A stretch of 44,779 nucleotides of DNA. Source: JBBCJM01 sp037190175 (lineage in GTDB: Bacteria; Pseudomonadota; Alphaproteobacteria; Rhodobacterales; Rhodobacteraceae). Shown piece after piece: positions 6,982-15,179 of the stretch. The stretch is taken from contig JBBCJM010000258.1 of the NCBI GenBank assembly GCA_037190175.1, positions 1 through 44,779 on the forward strand, read 5' to 3'. Made by a program: the position numbers and the translations under genes. Position 1 is the stretch's first letter. The number at the start of each line of letters is the position of its first letter. Under the pieces are notes generated by a model that was not told the DNA's origin, did not search any database, and saw only the letters and a program-made list of their open reading frames with translations.

Positions 6982-7770
6982 CTACTGCCCCCGCCGCGCC
7001 CAGAGGTCGGGGCGGCGCTCGCGGGTGATCCGCTCGGCCTCGGCCCGGCGCCATTTCGCGACCTCGGCGTGGTTGCCGCCGGTCAGCACCGGGGGGATCG
7101 GCATGTCGCGCCAGACCGCGGGCCGGGTGTAGTGCGGATGCTCCAGCAGCCCGTCCGAGAAACTCTCCTCCTCGGTCGAGGCCTGGTTGCCCAGCACGCC
7201 GGGGATCAGCCGCACCGTGGCGTCCAGCATCGCCTGCGCCGCGATCTCGCCCCCGGTCAGGACGAAATCGCCCAGGCTGATCTCCTCGACCCCATAGGCG
7301 TCCAGCACCCGCTGGTCGACCCCCTCGAACCTGCCGCAGAGCAGGGTCACCCCGGCCCCCGCGGCCCAGGCGCGGGCGGTGGCTTGCGTGAAGGGCCGGC
7401 CGCGGGGGGAGAGGTAGACCAGCGGCCAGGGCCCCGCGGGGCGCCCTTCGGCGGCGGCGTCGAAGGCGCGGGCCACCACGACGGCGCGCAGCACCATCCC
7501 GGCACCGCCCCCCGCGGGGCTGTCGTCGACGTTGCGGTGCCGCCCCTCGCCGAATTCGCGCAGAAAGATCGGGGTCAGCCGCCACAGCCCCATCTCCAGC
7601 GCCTTGCCGGTCAGGCTGAGGCCCAGCGTGCCCGGGAACGCCTCGGGGAACAGCGTGATCACCCGCGCCTCCCAGGCGCCCGCCACGGGGGGCGGGCCCG
7701 CCAGTTCGCGGGGCGTGGCGGAGGGCCGGATCGAGAGCCGGCCGTGCGAGCGCGAGGGCGTGTCGGTCAT
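6982..7770 (-). CDS. trmD: tRNA (guanine-N1-)-methyltransferase
   Basis: Methylates G37 of tRNAs, which prevents frameshifting. The SPOUT-knot sequence is clear: LYLSPRG-type segment (VYLSPRGRPFTQ), LLCGRFEGVDQRV, EISLGDFVLTGGEIAA and IPGVLGN. The C-terminal GLLEHPHYTRPAVWRDMPIPPVLTGGNHA is diagnostic. I choose the start at 7770 (MTDTPSRSHGR, 262 residues); 7782 would add MPGR, and neither has a good ribosome-binding site. The Ser/Arg-rich N-terminal extension of about 35 residues before ARVITLFPEAFPG is usual for Rhodobacterales. Confidence 0.96.
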   Translation of the reverse strand: MTDTPSRSHGRLSIRPSATPRELAGPPPVAGAWEARVITLFPEAFPGTLGLSLTGKALEMGLWRLTPIFLREFGEGRHRNVDDSPAGGGAGMVLRAVVVARAFDAAAEGRPAGPWPLVYLSPRGRPFTQATARAWAAGAGVTLLCGRFEGVDQRVLDAYGVEEISLGDFVLTGGEIAAQAMLDATVRLIPGVLGNQASTEEESFSDGLLEHPHYTRPAVWRDMPIPPVLTGGNHAEVAKWRRAEAERITRERRPDLWARRGQ

Positions 7771-7810
7771 GCGCCCGGGCATAGCGGCAATCGCGCGCGG
7801 CGGAAAGCGG

Positions 7811-8713
7811 TCAGTCCGGCCCGGGGGCTTCGGTCTCGGCGGCGTCCAGCGCCTCGGCCAGCACGCCCAGCGCCTGGGCCGCGGCGGGGTCGGTGGCCAT
7901 CGCCGCCGCCGTGCGCACCCGGGCGGTCTCGGGGAAGTCGCCCCAGGTCCGCGGAAGCTCCACGATCACCGGCAGGGCGTTCTGCGCGAAGAGCGTCATC
8001 AGCGGCTCGTCCCCCTCGGCTGCGTCGAAGGCGTCGGCCAGCAAGGCGGTGCCGAAATATTCCTCGGCCACCAGCGGATCGGCGGCCCAGAGCACCAGCC
8101 CCCTGCGAACGGCCATGTGGTGGCCGGGCGCGGCCTTGAGCGCCTGCATCAGCGCCCGCAGCCGCAGCGCGGTGGAGCCCGCGGACAGGATCGCCTCGAC
8201 CCCCGCCCGCGCCGGCCCGTCGGGCGTGTCGTCGGGCAGAAGCAGCAGGGGCGAGATCTCGCGCGCCGCGGTCTCGGGGTCCTCGCCCTCGACACTCGCC
8301 GCGTTGATGCGGTCGATGGCCTCGTCCAGAAAGGCGTCCATCTCCGCCTCCTGCTCGGGGCTCCAGATCAGCCGGGCCAGGGGCAGCGCCAGGAACGACA
8401 GCGCCAGCGGCAGCGCCATGGACATCTCGGGCAGGTGCCCGGCGATGCCGCCGATGCCGCGGCCGATGCCGAAGAGCACCGCCACGATGACGATCAGGAT
8501 CGCCACGCGGGCGGCCGCGCCGGCCATCTGCGCCGGCTCGCGCCAGCGGGCGGGCTCGCGCGGCCAGTCCTGCGGACGCATGATGATCTGCCACAGCAGG
8601 AACACGGCGACGAAGGCGGGCACCACCCGCCAGCCGTGCCCCGCCAGCCCGGCCACCAGCGGCCCGGCATAGAGCATCAGCACGACCAGCTTCATCAGCA
8701 TCAGGCGGTTCAT
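7811..8713 (-). CDS. Hypothetical integral membrane protein
   Basis: A 300-residue protein with four predicted membrane helices in its N-terminal third (about residues 7-25, 28-43, 67-87 and 95-115) and a cytoplasmic, acidic, alanine-rich C-terminal region that reads like helical repeats. I do not recognise the family. The start at 8713 (MNRLMLMKLVVLML) is preferred because it begins the first helix and follows GGGTGAG. It lies between rimM and trmD, two genes that are normally adjacent, so it is an insertion into the conserved ribosome-maturation operon and is probably co-transcribed with it. Confidence 0.75.
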   Translation of the reverse strand: MNRLMLMKLVVLMLYAGPLVAGLAGHGWRVVPAFVAVFLLWQIIMRPQDWPREPARWREPAQMAGAAARVAILIVIVAVLFGIGRGIGGIAGHLPEMSMALPLALSFLALPLARLIWSPEQEAEMDAFLDEAIDRINAASVEGEDPETAAREISPLLLLPDDTPDGPARAGVEAILSAGSTALRLRALMQALKAAPGHHMAVRRGLVLWAADPLVAEEYFGTALLADAFDAAEGDEPLMTLFAQNALPVIVELPRTWGDFPETARVRTAAAMATDPAAAQALGVLAEALDAAETEAPGPD

Positions 8714-8884
8714 CGGCTCACCCTGCCCGTGGCGGTTGCGCGCACGATGCCCGGGCCGGGGGCGGCTGTCCAGCGGTCCGCAGGACGCGAGGCCGCGGCG
8801 GTGGTGCGCGGGCCACGGTTGCGGCTTGCCGTTTTGCAATCAATCCACAGGGGACGAGGGGGGTTTCGGCAGCGTGGCTTGCCC

Positions 8885-9391
8885 TTACTCCACCTCGGCC
8901 GGCGGATCGGCCACGATGCGGCGCGCGGCCAGGTCCACCGTGGGCACCGCGGCGCGGGTGAAGGGGATGAGGAGGCTGCCGCCCTGCGGCGTGGCGATCT
9001 CCAGCAGATCCCCGGCGCCGTGGTTGTGCACCGCCCGCACCGTGCCCAGGGGCGCGCCCCCGGTATCCTGCACCGCCATCCCGATCAGGTCGGCATGGTA
9101 GAACTCGTCGTCGCCCGGGGCGGGCAGCCGCTCGCGCGGGACCCAGAGCGTGGTGCCCCTCAGCGCATCGGCCGCCTCCTTGGTGCCCACGCCGGAAAGC
9201 CGGGCGCCCAGCCCCCCCGCCACCGGCCGGGTAAGCCGGATGGAGAAGCTGCGCGCCCCGTCCTCGGTATAAACCGGGCCATAGGCGGCGATGTCGGCGG
9301 GCTCGGTGCAGAAGGACTTCAGCCGCACCTCGCCCTGCACGCCGAAGGCGCCGGCGATGGCGCCCACGCAGGTCATACCCTTGTCAGACAT
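8885..9391 (-). CDS. rimM: Ribosome maturation factor RimM
   Basis: A 168-residue RimM, which helps mature the 30S head around S19. The N-terminal RimM domain begins VGAIAGAFGVQGEVRLKSF, and the C-terminal PRC-barrel contains DEFYHADLIGMAV, GTVRAVHNHGAGDLLEI and LIPFTRAAVPTVD. It follows rpsP by 28 bases on the same strand, as in most proteobacteria. The 171-base stretch after it (8714-8884) holds no recognisable gene. Confidence 0.97.
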   Translation of the reverse strand: MSDKGMTCVGAIAGAFGVQGEVRLKSFCTEPADIAAYGPVYTEDGARSFSIRLTRPVAGGLGARLSGVGTKEAADALRGTTLWVPRERLPAPGDDEFYHADLIGMAVQDTGGAPLGTVRAVHNHGAGDLLEIATPQGGSLLIPFTRAAVPTVDLAARRIVADPPAEVE

Positions 9392-9419
9392 GGAGTTTCC
9401 CCCGCGCGGGCGTCTTGGG

Positions 9420-9773
9420 TCACTCGGCCGCCGGGGCCTCGGCGCGGGCGGCCTTCTTGGCCGCGCGCTCGGCCATCTGCTTGCCGGGCTTGGCGCGCTC
9501 GGGGTTCGAGCGCGTCTTCTTCGCCAGCACCCCGGCGGCTTCCAGGAAGCGCGCCACCCGGTCGGTGGGCTGGGCGCCCTGCGCCAGCAGTTCCTTCACC
9601 CGGTCGAGGTTCATCACCACCCGCTTCTCGTCGTCCTTGGCCAGCATGGGGTCATAGGTGCCGAGCTTTTCAAGGAACCGCCCGTCGCGCGGCATCCGGC
9701 TGTCGGACAGCACGATGGAATAATGCGGCCGCTTCTTGGAACCGCCGCGGGCGAGCCGGATCTTCGTTGCCAT
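9420..9773 (-). CDS. rpsP: 30S ribosomal protein S16
   Basis: A 117-residue S16. It starts MATKIRLARGGSKKRPHYSIV, followed by SRMPRDGRFLEKLGTYDPM and VKELLAQGAQPTDRVARFL. The C-terminal extension after about residue 85 is Ala/Lys-rich (ERAAKKAARAEAPAAE), common in alphaproteobacteria. An AAAGGAG site lies 9 bases upstream of the ATG. It stands 45 bases after the chorismate mutase gene and heads the rpsP-rimM-trmD group. Confidence 0.97.
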   Translation of the reverse strand: MATKIRLARGGSKKRPHYSIVLSDSRMPRDGRFLEKLGTYDPMLAKDDEKRVVMNLDRVKELLAQGAQPTDRVARFLEAAGVLAKKTRSNPERAKPGKQMAERAAKKAARAEAPAAE

Positions 9774-9818
9774 TGGTCTACTCCTTTGATGGCGTGGCGA
9801 CGGGGTGAAAGGCCCCTG

Positions 9819-10115
9819 TCATTGCTTCAGTTTCTCGTGGTGCCTGATGACTTCGGAGATGATGAAGTTCAGGAATTCCTTGGCGAAGGCGGGGTCCAGC
9901 GCCGCCTCCTGGGCCAGCCGTTCCAGCCGGGCGATCTGCACCGCCTCGCGCGCGGGGTCCGAGGGCGGCAGGTCGTGCTGCGCCTTCAGCCGCCCCACCG
10001 CCTGGGTGTGCTTGAACCGCTCGGCCAGCGTGAACACCAGGATGGCGTCCAGCCGGTCGATCGACTCGCGGTGCTCCTTCAGCAGCGCGGCGGCGCGGGT
10101 GGCGGGGTCGGTCAT
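9819..10115 (-). CDS. Chorismate mutase, AroQ class
   Basis: A 98-residue all-helical protein that would rearrange chorismate to prephenate for phenylalanine and tyrosine synthesis. AroQ signatures are RESIDRLDAILVFTLAERFKHTQAVGRLKA, then an arginine-containing loop and FIISEVIRHHEKLK. It has no fused dehydratase or dehydrogenase domain. Its ATG overlaps the stop of the upstream acetyltransferase gene (ATGA), so translation is likely coupled. A chorismate mutase between ffh and rpsP is the usual Rhodobacterales arrangement. Confidence 0.92.
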   Translation of the reverse strand: MTDPATRAAALLKEHRESIDRLDAILVFTLAERFKHTQAVGRLKAQHDLPPSDPAREAVQIARLERLAQEAALDPAFAKEFLNFIISEVIRHHEKLKQ

Positions 10116-10672
10116 ACGGCCTCCTGGGTATGGCGCCAGACCTCGGCCCCGTCGAGCGTGCCCGCCAGGCGGGCGCCCAGACGCCGGGCCAGCCGGCGCG
10201 AGCGGGCATTGGCGGGGTCGATGTAGCTGACGAGCGAGGGCAGGCCGGCGGGGCCGAAGGCATGGGCGCGGGCGGCAAGGGCGGCCTCCTGCGCAAAGCC
10301 CTGCCCTTCGGCGGCGGGGGTGAAGAGAAAGCCCAGCTCCGGCTCGGCATCGCCGGGCTCGAAGCCGATCAGGACGAAGCCGATGGGGCCGGGGTCGTCG
10401 CGGCGCTCCACCGTCCAGACCCCGTGCCCGCGCAACAGCCACAGGCCGACGGTGGTGGCGAACTCGATGAAGGCCTCGTCGCGGGTGAAGGGGCCGCCCA
10501 GATGCACACTGGCGGGGCCGGTCAGGATCTGGGCCCAGGCGTCGAAATCGGCCAGCCGGGGCGCGCGCAGCCGCAGGCGGGCGGTCTCCAGCACCGGCAG
10601 GCGGGCGGCCAGCGCCGCGGCGAAGTCGGCGGCGGAGCCGGGGATCGGGGTCTCGTGCGGCGCGCGGGTCAT
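10112..10672 (-). CDS. GNAT family N-acetyltransferase (fourth of four in tandem)
   Basis: A 186-residue GNAT of the RimJ/RimL type. It has the LETARLRLRAPRLADFDAW opening, the acetyl-CoA loop EGQGFAQEAALAARAHAF (Q/R-x-x-G-x-G/A pattern) and a C-terminal YIDPANARSRRLARRLGA. It carries a longer N-terminus than its three paralogues (about 25 extra residues). Substrates in this family range from ribosomal protein N-termini to amino acids and drugs; none can be chosen here. Its start overlaps the stop of the preceding GNAT by ATGA, and its stop overlaps the chorismate mutase start. Confidence 0.9.
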   Translation of the reverse strand: MTRAPHETPIPGSAADFAAALAARLPVLETARLRLRAPRLADFDAWAQILTGPASVHLGGPFTRDEAFIEFATTVGLWLLRGHGVWTVERRDDPGPIGFVLIGFEPGDAEPELGFLFTPAAEGQGFAQEAALAARAHAFGPAGLPSLVSYIDPANARSRRLARRLGARLAGTLDGAEVWRHTQEAV

Positions 10673-11160
10673 GGCAGCGGCCTGGGGTGGCGGAAGGTCA
10701 GGGTGCCGTGGGCGCTGCGCTCCAGCACCGCGCCCAGCCTTTCGGCCAGCCGGGCGGCGCGGGTGTTGCGGGCGTCGATCTTGGTGATCGGGCGCGAGAG
10801 GCCATGCGCGTGGCCCCAGTCGCGCGCGGCCCGCATCCCCTCCTCGGCCAGCCCGCGGCCTTGCGCATTTTCAACCAATGCACAGGTCAGGTTGGGCTCG
10901 TCGGCGTCGTACCATTGCATATATCCCGCATGGCCCAGGAAAGCGTCAGACCAGCGGTCGGCCAGGGTCCACATCCCGGCGGCCCGCACCACCCAGGCCC
11001 CGGCCAGTTCCAGGAACCGCCCCCAGGCCACGTCGCGGGTCGGAAACCCCCACATCAGCGCGGCATGGGGCGAGGCGTGCAGCGCCGCGAAGGGCTCGAA
11101 GTCCCGCAGCGTGAAGGCGCGCAGCGTCAGCCGCGGGGTGGTCAGCACGGGAACCATCAT
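10669..11160 (-). CDS. GNAT family N-acetyltransferase (third of four in tandem)
   Basis: A 163-residue GNAT starting MMVPVLTTPRLTLRAFTLRDF, with the acetyl-CoA loop QGRGLAEEGMRAARDWAH and a C-terminal IDARNTRAARLAERLGA. It is the most diverged of the four: the central GPF motif is replaced by WGFPTRDVAW, and it has LTCALVENAQG where the others have ELGW-type sequence. It starts inside an ATGA overlap with the preceding paralogue and ends in another, so the set appears to be translated as a coupled unit. Substrate unknown. Confidence 0.9.
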   Translation of the reverse strand: MMVPVLTTPRLTLRAFTLRDFEPFAALHASPHAALMWGFPTRDVAWGRFLELAGAWVVRAAGMWTLADRWSDAFLGHAGYMQWYDADEPNLTCALVENAQGRGLAEEGMRAARDWGHAHGLSRPITKIDARNTRAARLAERLGAVLERSAHGTLTFRHPRPLP

Positions 11161-11678
11161 GCGGCCGGCCCCGGATGGCGCCAGATCACCAGCGGGCCGA
11201 AGAGCGGATGCGGATACTCGCCGTCCGGCCGGCAGCCCATCCGCTCGGCCAGCGCGGCGGAACGGGTGTTGTCCGGTGCCACCAGGCTGACCACGGTGGT
11301 CCAGCCCAGCGTGCCATAGGCATAGTCGCGCGCGGCCAGCGCCGCCTCCTGCGCGATGCCGCGTCCCTCGGCGCCCCCGAACAGGGTCCAGCCGATCTCG
11401 GGCTCGGGCCAGCCCTCGGGGAAGAAGGGGCCGACGATGCCCAGCGGTTCGTCGGTGGTGCGGTCGGCCACCATCCAGCGGCCATAACCGCGCATCGCCC
11501 AGTGCCCGACCAGCGCCGAGAACTGGGTGAAGGCCACGGGGCGCGGGTCCGGCCCGCCCACGAACCGCGCCCGCTCCGAGCCGCGGAAGGCCGCGTAGGT
11601 CTCGAAATCCGCCATCCGCGGGGCGCGCAGGGTCAGCCGGCCCGTGGTCAGGGTGGGGATGGAGAAGGTGGCGGTCAT
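11157..11678 (-). CDS. GNAT family N-acetyltransferase (second of four in tandem)
   Basis: A 173-residue GNAT opening MTATFSIPTLTTGRLTLRAP. The acetyl-CoA motif is EGRGIAQEAALAARDYAYG and the C-terminal strand-helix is LVAPDNTRSAALAERMGCRP. FVGGPDPRPVAF and ALVGHWAMRGYGRW match the equivalent segments of the first and fourth copies (FMGGPFGQREAW and HLGGPFTRDEAF), showing that the copies are paralogues. Joined by 4-base overlaps to both neighbours. Substrate unknown. Confidence 0.9.
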   Translation of the reverse strand: MTATFSIPTLTTGRLTLRAPRMADFETYAAFRGSERARFVGGPDPRPVAFTQFSALVGHWAMRGYGRWMVADRTTDEPLGIVGPFFPEGWPEPEIGWTLFGGAEGRGIAQEAALAARDYAYGTLGWTTVVSLVAPDNTRSAALAERMGCRPDGEYPHPLFGPLVIWRHPGPAA

Positions 11679-12172
11679 GCCCCGCCCCTTCCGTGACGAA
11701 AGACCAGATCGCCCGGATCCTGCGGCCGCGCGCCCGGGTCGCGCCGCGCCCCCAGCCGCAAGGCCACGGCCGCCGAGGCGCGGTTGTCGGGATCGACATA
11801 GCTGACCAGCGTGGCCAGGCCCCGGCCGAAGGCCCAGTCCCGCAGCGCCGCGGCGGCCTCGGTGGCATAGCCCCGGCCCTCGCAGCCGTCGTAGACCAGC
11901 CAGCCCAGCTCGGATTCCGGGAACAGCGGGCCATGGCTGATGCCGACCTGCCCCACGGTGGTGTCCCCGGCCTCGACCATCAGCGCGCCATAGCCGAACA
12001 GCGCCCAGCCCGCGGCGTCGTGGCAGAACAGGCCCCACGCTTCCCGCTGGCCGAAGGGGCCGCCCATGAAGCTGCTGCGGGGCGAGGCCATCATCGCCGC
12101 ATAGGCGGGAAAATCCCCCGCCTGCATGGGACGCAGCCGTAGCCGCCCGGTATGCAGCACGGGCGCGATCAT
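11675..12172 (-). CDS. GNAT family N-acetyltransferase (first of four in tandem)
   Basis: A 165-residue GNAT directly after ffh. It opens MIAPVLHTGRLRLRPMQAGDF, has FMGGPFGQREAW, GYGALMVEAGDTTVGQVGI, the acetyl-CoA loop EGRGYATEAAAALRDWAFG and YVDPDNRASAAVALRLGA. Its ATG overlaps the ffh stop (ATGA), so it is co-transcribed with the signal-recognition-particle gene and probably translationally coupled to it. RimJ/RimL-like enzymes acetylate ribosomal protein N-termini, which would suit this neighbourhood, but this is only suggestive. Confidence 0.9.
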   Translation of the reverse strand: MIAPVLHTGRLRLRPMQAGDFPAYAAMMASPRSSFMGGPFGQREAWGLFCHDAAGWALFGYGALMVEAGDTTVGQVGISHGPLFPESELGWLVYDGCEGRGYATEAAAALRDWAFGRGLATLVSYVDPDNRASAAVALRLGARRDPGARPQDPGDLVFRHGRGGA

Positions 12173-13659
12173 CGCTTCTTCATCAGCCCCGAGAGGCCCG
12201 CGGGCAGGGTCAGGCCGCGGGGCATTCCGGGCGGGGGCAGCGCGGCGCCCTGGCCCATGCCCTTGGCCAGTTCGGCCAGCTCGGCGGGCGACATCTTCGA
12301 CGGGTCGGGCATCCCGCCCTTGCCGGTCATCTGGCGGATCATCTGCTTCAGCGCCCCGCCCTTGCCCATGGACTTCATCACGTCGGCCATCTGGCGGTGC
12401 TGTTTCAGCAGGCGGTTCAGGTCGGCCACCTCCAGCCCCGCGCCGGCGGCGATGCGGCGCTTGCGGCTGGCCTGGAGGAGGTCGGGGTTGGCGCGTTCCT
12501 TCCTGGTCATCGAGTTGATCAGCGCGATCTGCCGCTTCAGCATCTGGTCGTCGAAGCCGGCGGCCTTGGCCTGGGCCTGCATCTTGCCCATGCCGGGCAT
12601 CATGCCCATCAGCCCCTGCATCCCGCCCATCTTCAGCATCTGCTCCAGCTGCAACCGCAGGTCGTTCATGTTGAACAGGCCCTTGGCGAAGCGGCGGGCC
12701 ATGCGTTCGGCCTGCTCGGCCTCGAAGGTCTCCTGCGCCTTCTCGACCAGCGCCACGATGTCGCCCATGCCGAGGATGCGGCCGGCCACCCGCTCGGGGT
12801 CGAAGGGCTCGATGGCGTCCATCTTCTCGCCCAGGCCCACGAAGCGGATCGGCTTGCCGGTCACGGCGCGCATCGAGAGCGCGGCACCGCCGCGGCCGTC
12901 GCCGTCCATCCGGGTCAGGACGACGCCCGAGATGCCGACCTTGCCGTCGAACTCGGTCGCCACCCGCACGGCGTCCTGCCCGGTCAGGCCGTCCACCACC
13001 AGCAGCGTCTCGCGCGGGCCGGCGATGTCGCGCACCGCCTGCACCTCGTCCATCAGCACCTCATCGATGTGCAGACGGCCGGCGGTGTCGAGGAAGATCA
13101 CGTCATAGCCGCCCATCGCGGCCTGCGTCTTGGCGCGCCTGGCGATCTGCGTGGCACTCTCGCCCTTCACGATGGGCAGGGTGTCGACGCCGATCTGGGT
13201 GCCGAGGATGGCCAGCTGCTCCATCGCCGCCGGGCGGTTGGTGTCGAGGCTGGCCATCAGCACCCGCTTGCCGTTGCGCTCGGTCAGCCTTTTGGCGAGC
13301 TTCGCCGTGGTCGTGGTCTTGCCCGAACCCTGCAACCCCACCATCAGGATCGCCGCGGGCGGGTTGTCGATCTTCAGCGCCTCGGCCGGGCCCTCGCCGC
13401 GCAGCACGCGCACCAGCTCGTCATGGACGAACTTCACCACCATCTGGCCGGGGGTGATGGACCTGGTGACCGCCGCCCCGGTCGCCTTGTCCTGCACTCG
13501 GCGGATGAAGTCGCGGGCGACCGACAGGCTCACGTCGGCCTCCAGCAGCGCCACCCGCACCTCGCGCAGGGCGGCCACCACGTCGGCCTCGGTCAGGGCG
13601 CCCTGACGGGTCAGCCGGTCGAAGACGCCGCCCAGGCGTTCGGAGAGGGATTCGAACAT
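12169..13659 (-). CDS. ffh: Signal recognition particle protein Ffh
   Basis: A 496-residue SRP54 GTPase that, with 4.5S RNA and FtsY, targets membrane proteins co-translationally. The N-domain is MFESLSERLGGVFDRLTRQG onward; the G-domain has the P-loop GLQGSGKTTTTAKLAKRL (about residues 107-124), DTNRPAAMEQL, DTAGRLHIDE, TRMDGDGRGGAAL and GLGEKMDAIEPF. The methionine-rich M-domain follows (LEQMLKMGGMQGLMGMMPGM), then the RNA-binding MTRKERANPDLLQASRKRRIAAGAG segment with SRKRRIAAGAG. An AAGGAG site precedes the ATG at 13659. A strong promoter lies about 150 bases upstream. Confidence 0.98.
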   Translation of the reverse strand: MFESLSERLGGVFDRLTRQGALTEADVVAALREVRVALLEADVSLSVARDFIRRVQDKATGAAVTRSITPGQMVVKFVHDELVRVLRGEGPAEALKIDNPPAAILMVGLQGSGKTTTTAKLAKRLTERNGKRVLMASLDTNRPAAMEQLAILGTQIGVDTLPIVKGESATQIARRAKTQAAMGGYDVIFLDTAGRLHIDEVLMDEVQAVRDIAGPRETLLVVDGLTGQDAVRVATEFDGKVGISGVVLTRMDGDGRGGAALSMRAVTGKPIRFVGLGEKMDAIEPFDPERVAGRILGMGDIVALVEKAQETFEAEQAERMARRFAKGLFNMNDLRLQLEQMLKMGGMQGLMGMMPGMGKMQAQAKAAGFDDQMLKRQIALINSMTRKERANPDLLQASRKRRIAAGAGLEVADLNRLLKQHRQMADVMKSMGKGGALKQMIRQMTGKGGMPDPSKMSPAELAELAKGMGQGAALPPPGMPRGLTLPAGLSGLMKKR

Positions 13660-13777
13660 CGCTCGTGCTCCTTGGGTCTGGCCCCGATATGGGGCCGGGC
13701 GGCGGGCGGCCCAATGGGAGATGGCGCCTGCGGGCGCAACGCGCTGGCAGACGGCGATCCCGGCATGGGCCAAGGGA

Positions 13778-13797
13778 CCGAAGGCGCGGGCCTTCGG
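13778..13797 (-). other. Hairpin in the ffh leader
   Basis: CCGAAGGC (13778-13785) pairs perfectly with GCCTTCGG (13790-13797) around a four-base loop. It lies about 5 bases into the predicted ffh transcript. There is no T run, so it is more likely a 5' stabiliser or regulatory structure than a terminator. Confidence 0.45.
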
Positions 13798-13809
13798 GGG
13801 ATTGCGGCG

Positions 13810-13838
13810 CTGATACGCGCGGCCCCCCGGGGAGTCAA
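13810..13838 (-). promoter_or_regulatory. Promoter of the ffh operon
   Basis: On the minus strand TTGACT (13833-13838), a 17-base spacer and TATCAG (13810-13815). Transcription would start near 13803, giving a leader of about 145 bases before ffh. The promoter abuts the stop codon of the upstream coiled-coil gene at 13846. It would drive ffh, the four GNAT genes, chorismate mutase and probably the ribosomal genes beyond. Confidence 0.65.
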
Positions 13839-13845
13839 GCCGGCC

Positions 13846-14235
13846 CTACCACTCGAAGATCAGCTTGGGCCCCTTGATCTCGAAGTCGAAGTCGAGCTTC
13901 AGCGTCTTGTTGTCCTTCTGGTAGATCGTCTTCTTCTTCTCGATCTCTTTCTTGATCTTCTCCAGCACGTCTTCCGACTGCGGCTTGGGCACGACCTTGA
14001 ACAGCGACTGGTTCTGCTTGTTCAGCTTGTCGACATCGGTCTTCAGGCCCTTGAGGTTCAGGTCGATCTGCTTTTGCAGCAGTTCCTTGGCCTCCTTGCT
14101 TCTGCACATCTCGCAGTCGAGCGTCAGTTCGTCGATCAGCTTGATGCGGCCGGAGTATCGCTTGAAGAACGAATCGACGTTGGCGACGGTCTTGTCCGCC
14201 ACCTCCTGGGTCTGCTTGTCCGGTGCCTTTCCCAT
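13846..14235 (-). CDS. Lysine-rich coiled-coil hypothetical protein
   Basis: A 129-residue cytoplasmic protein, about one-fifth lysine, with heptad-like helices: RIKLIDELTLDCEMCRSKEAKELLQ and LNKQNQSLFKV, then EKIKKEIEKKKTIYQ. It ends in alternating beta-type residues (LKLDFDFEIKGPKLIFEW). It has one CxxC pair (CEMC). The start at 14235 (MGKAPDKQ) is chosen for its AGGGG site; 14274 would add 13 residues. Base composition is less GC-rich than its neighbours because of the lysine codons. I do not recognise the family. It resembles in style, but not clearly in sequence, the coiled-coil proteins at 25413-26214. Confidence 0.75.
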   Translation of the reverse strand: MGKAPDKQTQEVADKTVANVDSFFKRYSGRIKLIDELTLDCEMCRSKEAKELLQKQIDLNLKGLKTDVDKLNKQNQSLFKVVPKPQSEDVLEKIKKEIEKKKTIYQKDNKTLKLDFDFEIKGPKLIFEW

Positions 14236-14363
14236 CACTTTGCCCCTATGCTCGGGTTGAAACAGCCCCAGCATCGCACAATCCAGGATTGCGCCAAAGC
14301 GTTAGTTCAGGACAGGTCCCCTCCGGCCCGGAACACGGGGAAGGGGGCGGAGCCAAGCCGCCC

Positions 14364-15179
14364 TCAGACCCGGGCGGCCGCCTGCGCCTCCATCCGTTCC
14401 AGCAGGGTGCGGATCTTCTTCACGTCTTCCTCGATGATGGCCACGCGCATGTCGGTCGAGACCTCGCCCACGTCGATGCCCTGCTCGGCCATCTCCTCGC
14501 GCACCTCCTCTTCCTTGGCGCTTTCCATCGCGTCCACGATGATCCCGAACAGCAGGTTCAACGTGGTGAAGTTGGTGAAGATGATGAAGGTCACGAAGAA
14601 CATCCACGACCGCGGGTGATGGACCATCACCTCCTCGGCCACGCTGTTCCAGCCTTCCAGCGTCATGAGTTGGAAGAGGGTGAAGAAGGTGGTGCCGATG
14701 TCGCCGAAATAGGTCGGCGAGGTCTCGCGGAACAGGTTCACCCCGATGATCGCGCCCACGTAGTAGAGGATGAAGAGGATGCCGGCGACCGAGGCCCCGC
14801 CCGGCAGCGCCGCGAACATCCCGTTCAGCACCCGGCGCATCGAGGGGATGGCGGTGGCCAGCCGCAGCACCCGCAGCACCCGGAGCGCCCGCAGCACGCT
14901 GAGCGAGCCGGTGGCCGGCAGAAGCGCGATGCCCACCACCACGATGTCGAACACATGCCAGCCGTCGCGGAAGAAGCTGGCGCGATAGACGATCAGCTTC
15001 ATCGCGATCTCGACGACGAAGATCGCCAGGCAGATGTCGTCGATCAGTTCCAGCACCGCACGGGTGGCGGGCGAGATGTTCAGGGTCATCAGACCCAGGA
15101 CGATGGCGTTCAACAGGATGACGCCGATGATGAAACGGTTGAATCGCTTGTCTTCAACGATCTTGTGCAGATTTTCCAT
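14364..15179 (-). CDS. One-domain voltage-gated ion channel (bacterial NaV type)
   Basis: A 271-residue, six-helix channel subunit that would assemble as a tetramer in the inner membrane. S1 is about residues 13-33, S2 43-64, S3 73-88. S4 carries arginines at 97, 100, 103 and 106 in every-third-residue spacing (VLRALRVLRVLR). S5 is about 130-150. The pore loop has TLFQLMTLEGWNSV, with selectivity filter TLEGWN at 173-178, and S6 spans about 191-216. The C-terminal tail is acidic, then helical (KKIRTLLERMEAQ), as in NaChBac-type channels. NaChBac has TLESWA, so the glycine and asparagine here are variants. A GGAG site precedes the ATG. Confidence 0.92.
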   Translation of the reverse strand: MENLHKIVEDKRFNRFIIGVILLNAIVLGLMTLNISPATRAVLELIDDICLAIFVVEIAMKLIVYRASFFRDGWHVFDIVVVGIALLPATGSLSVLRALRVLRVLRLATAIPSMRRVLNGMFAALPGGASVAGILFILYYVGAIIGVNLFRETSPTYFGDIGTTFFTLFQLMTLEGWNSVAEEVMVHHPRSWMFFVTFIIFTNFTTLNLLFGIIVDAMESAKEEEVREEMAEQGIDVGEVSTDMRVAIIEEDVKKIRTLLERMEAQAAARV

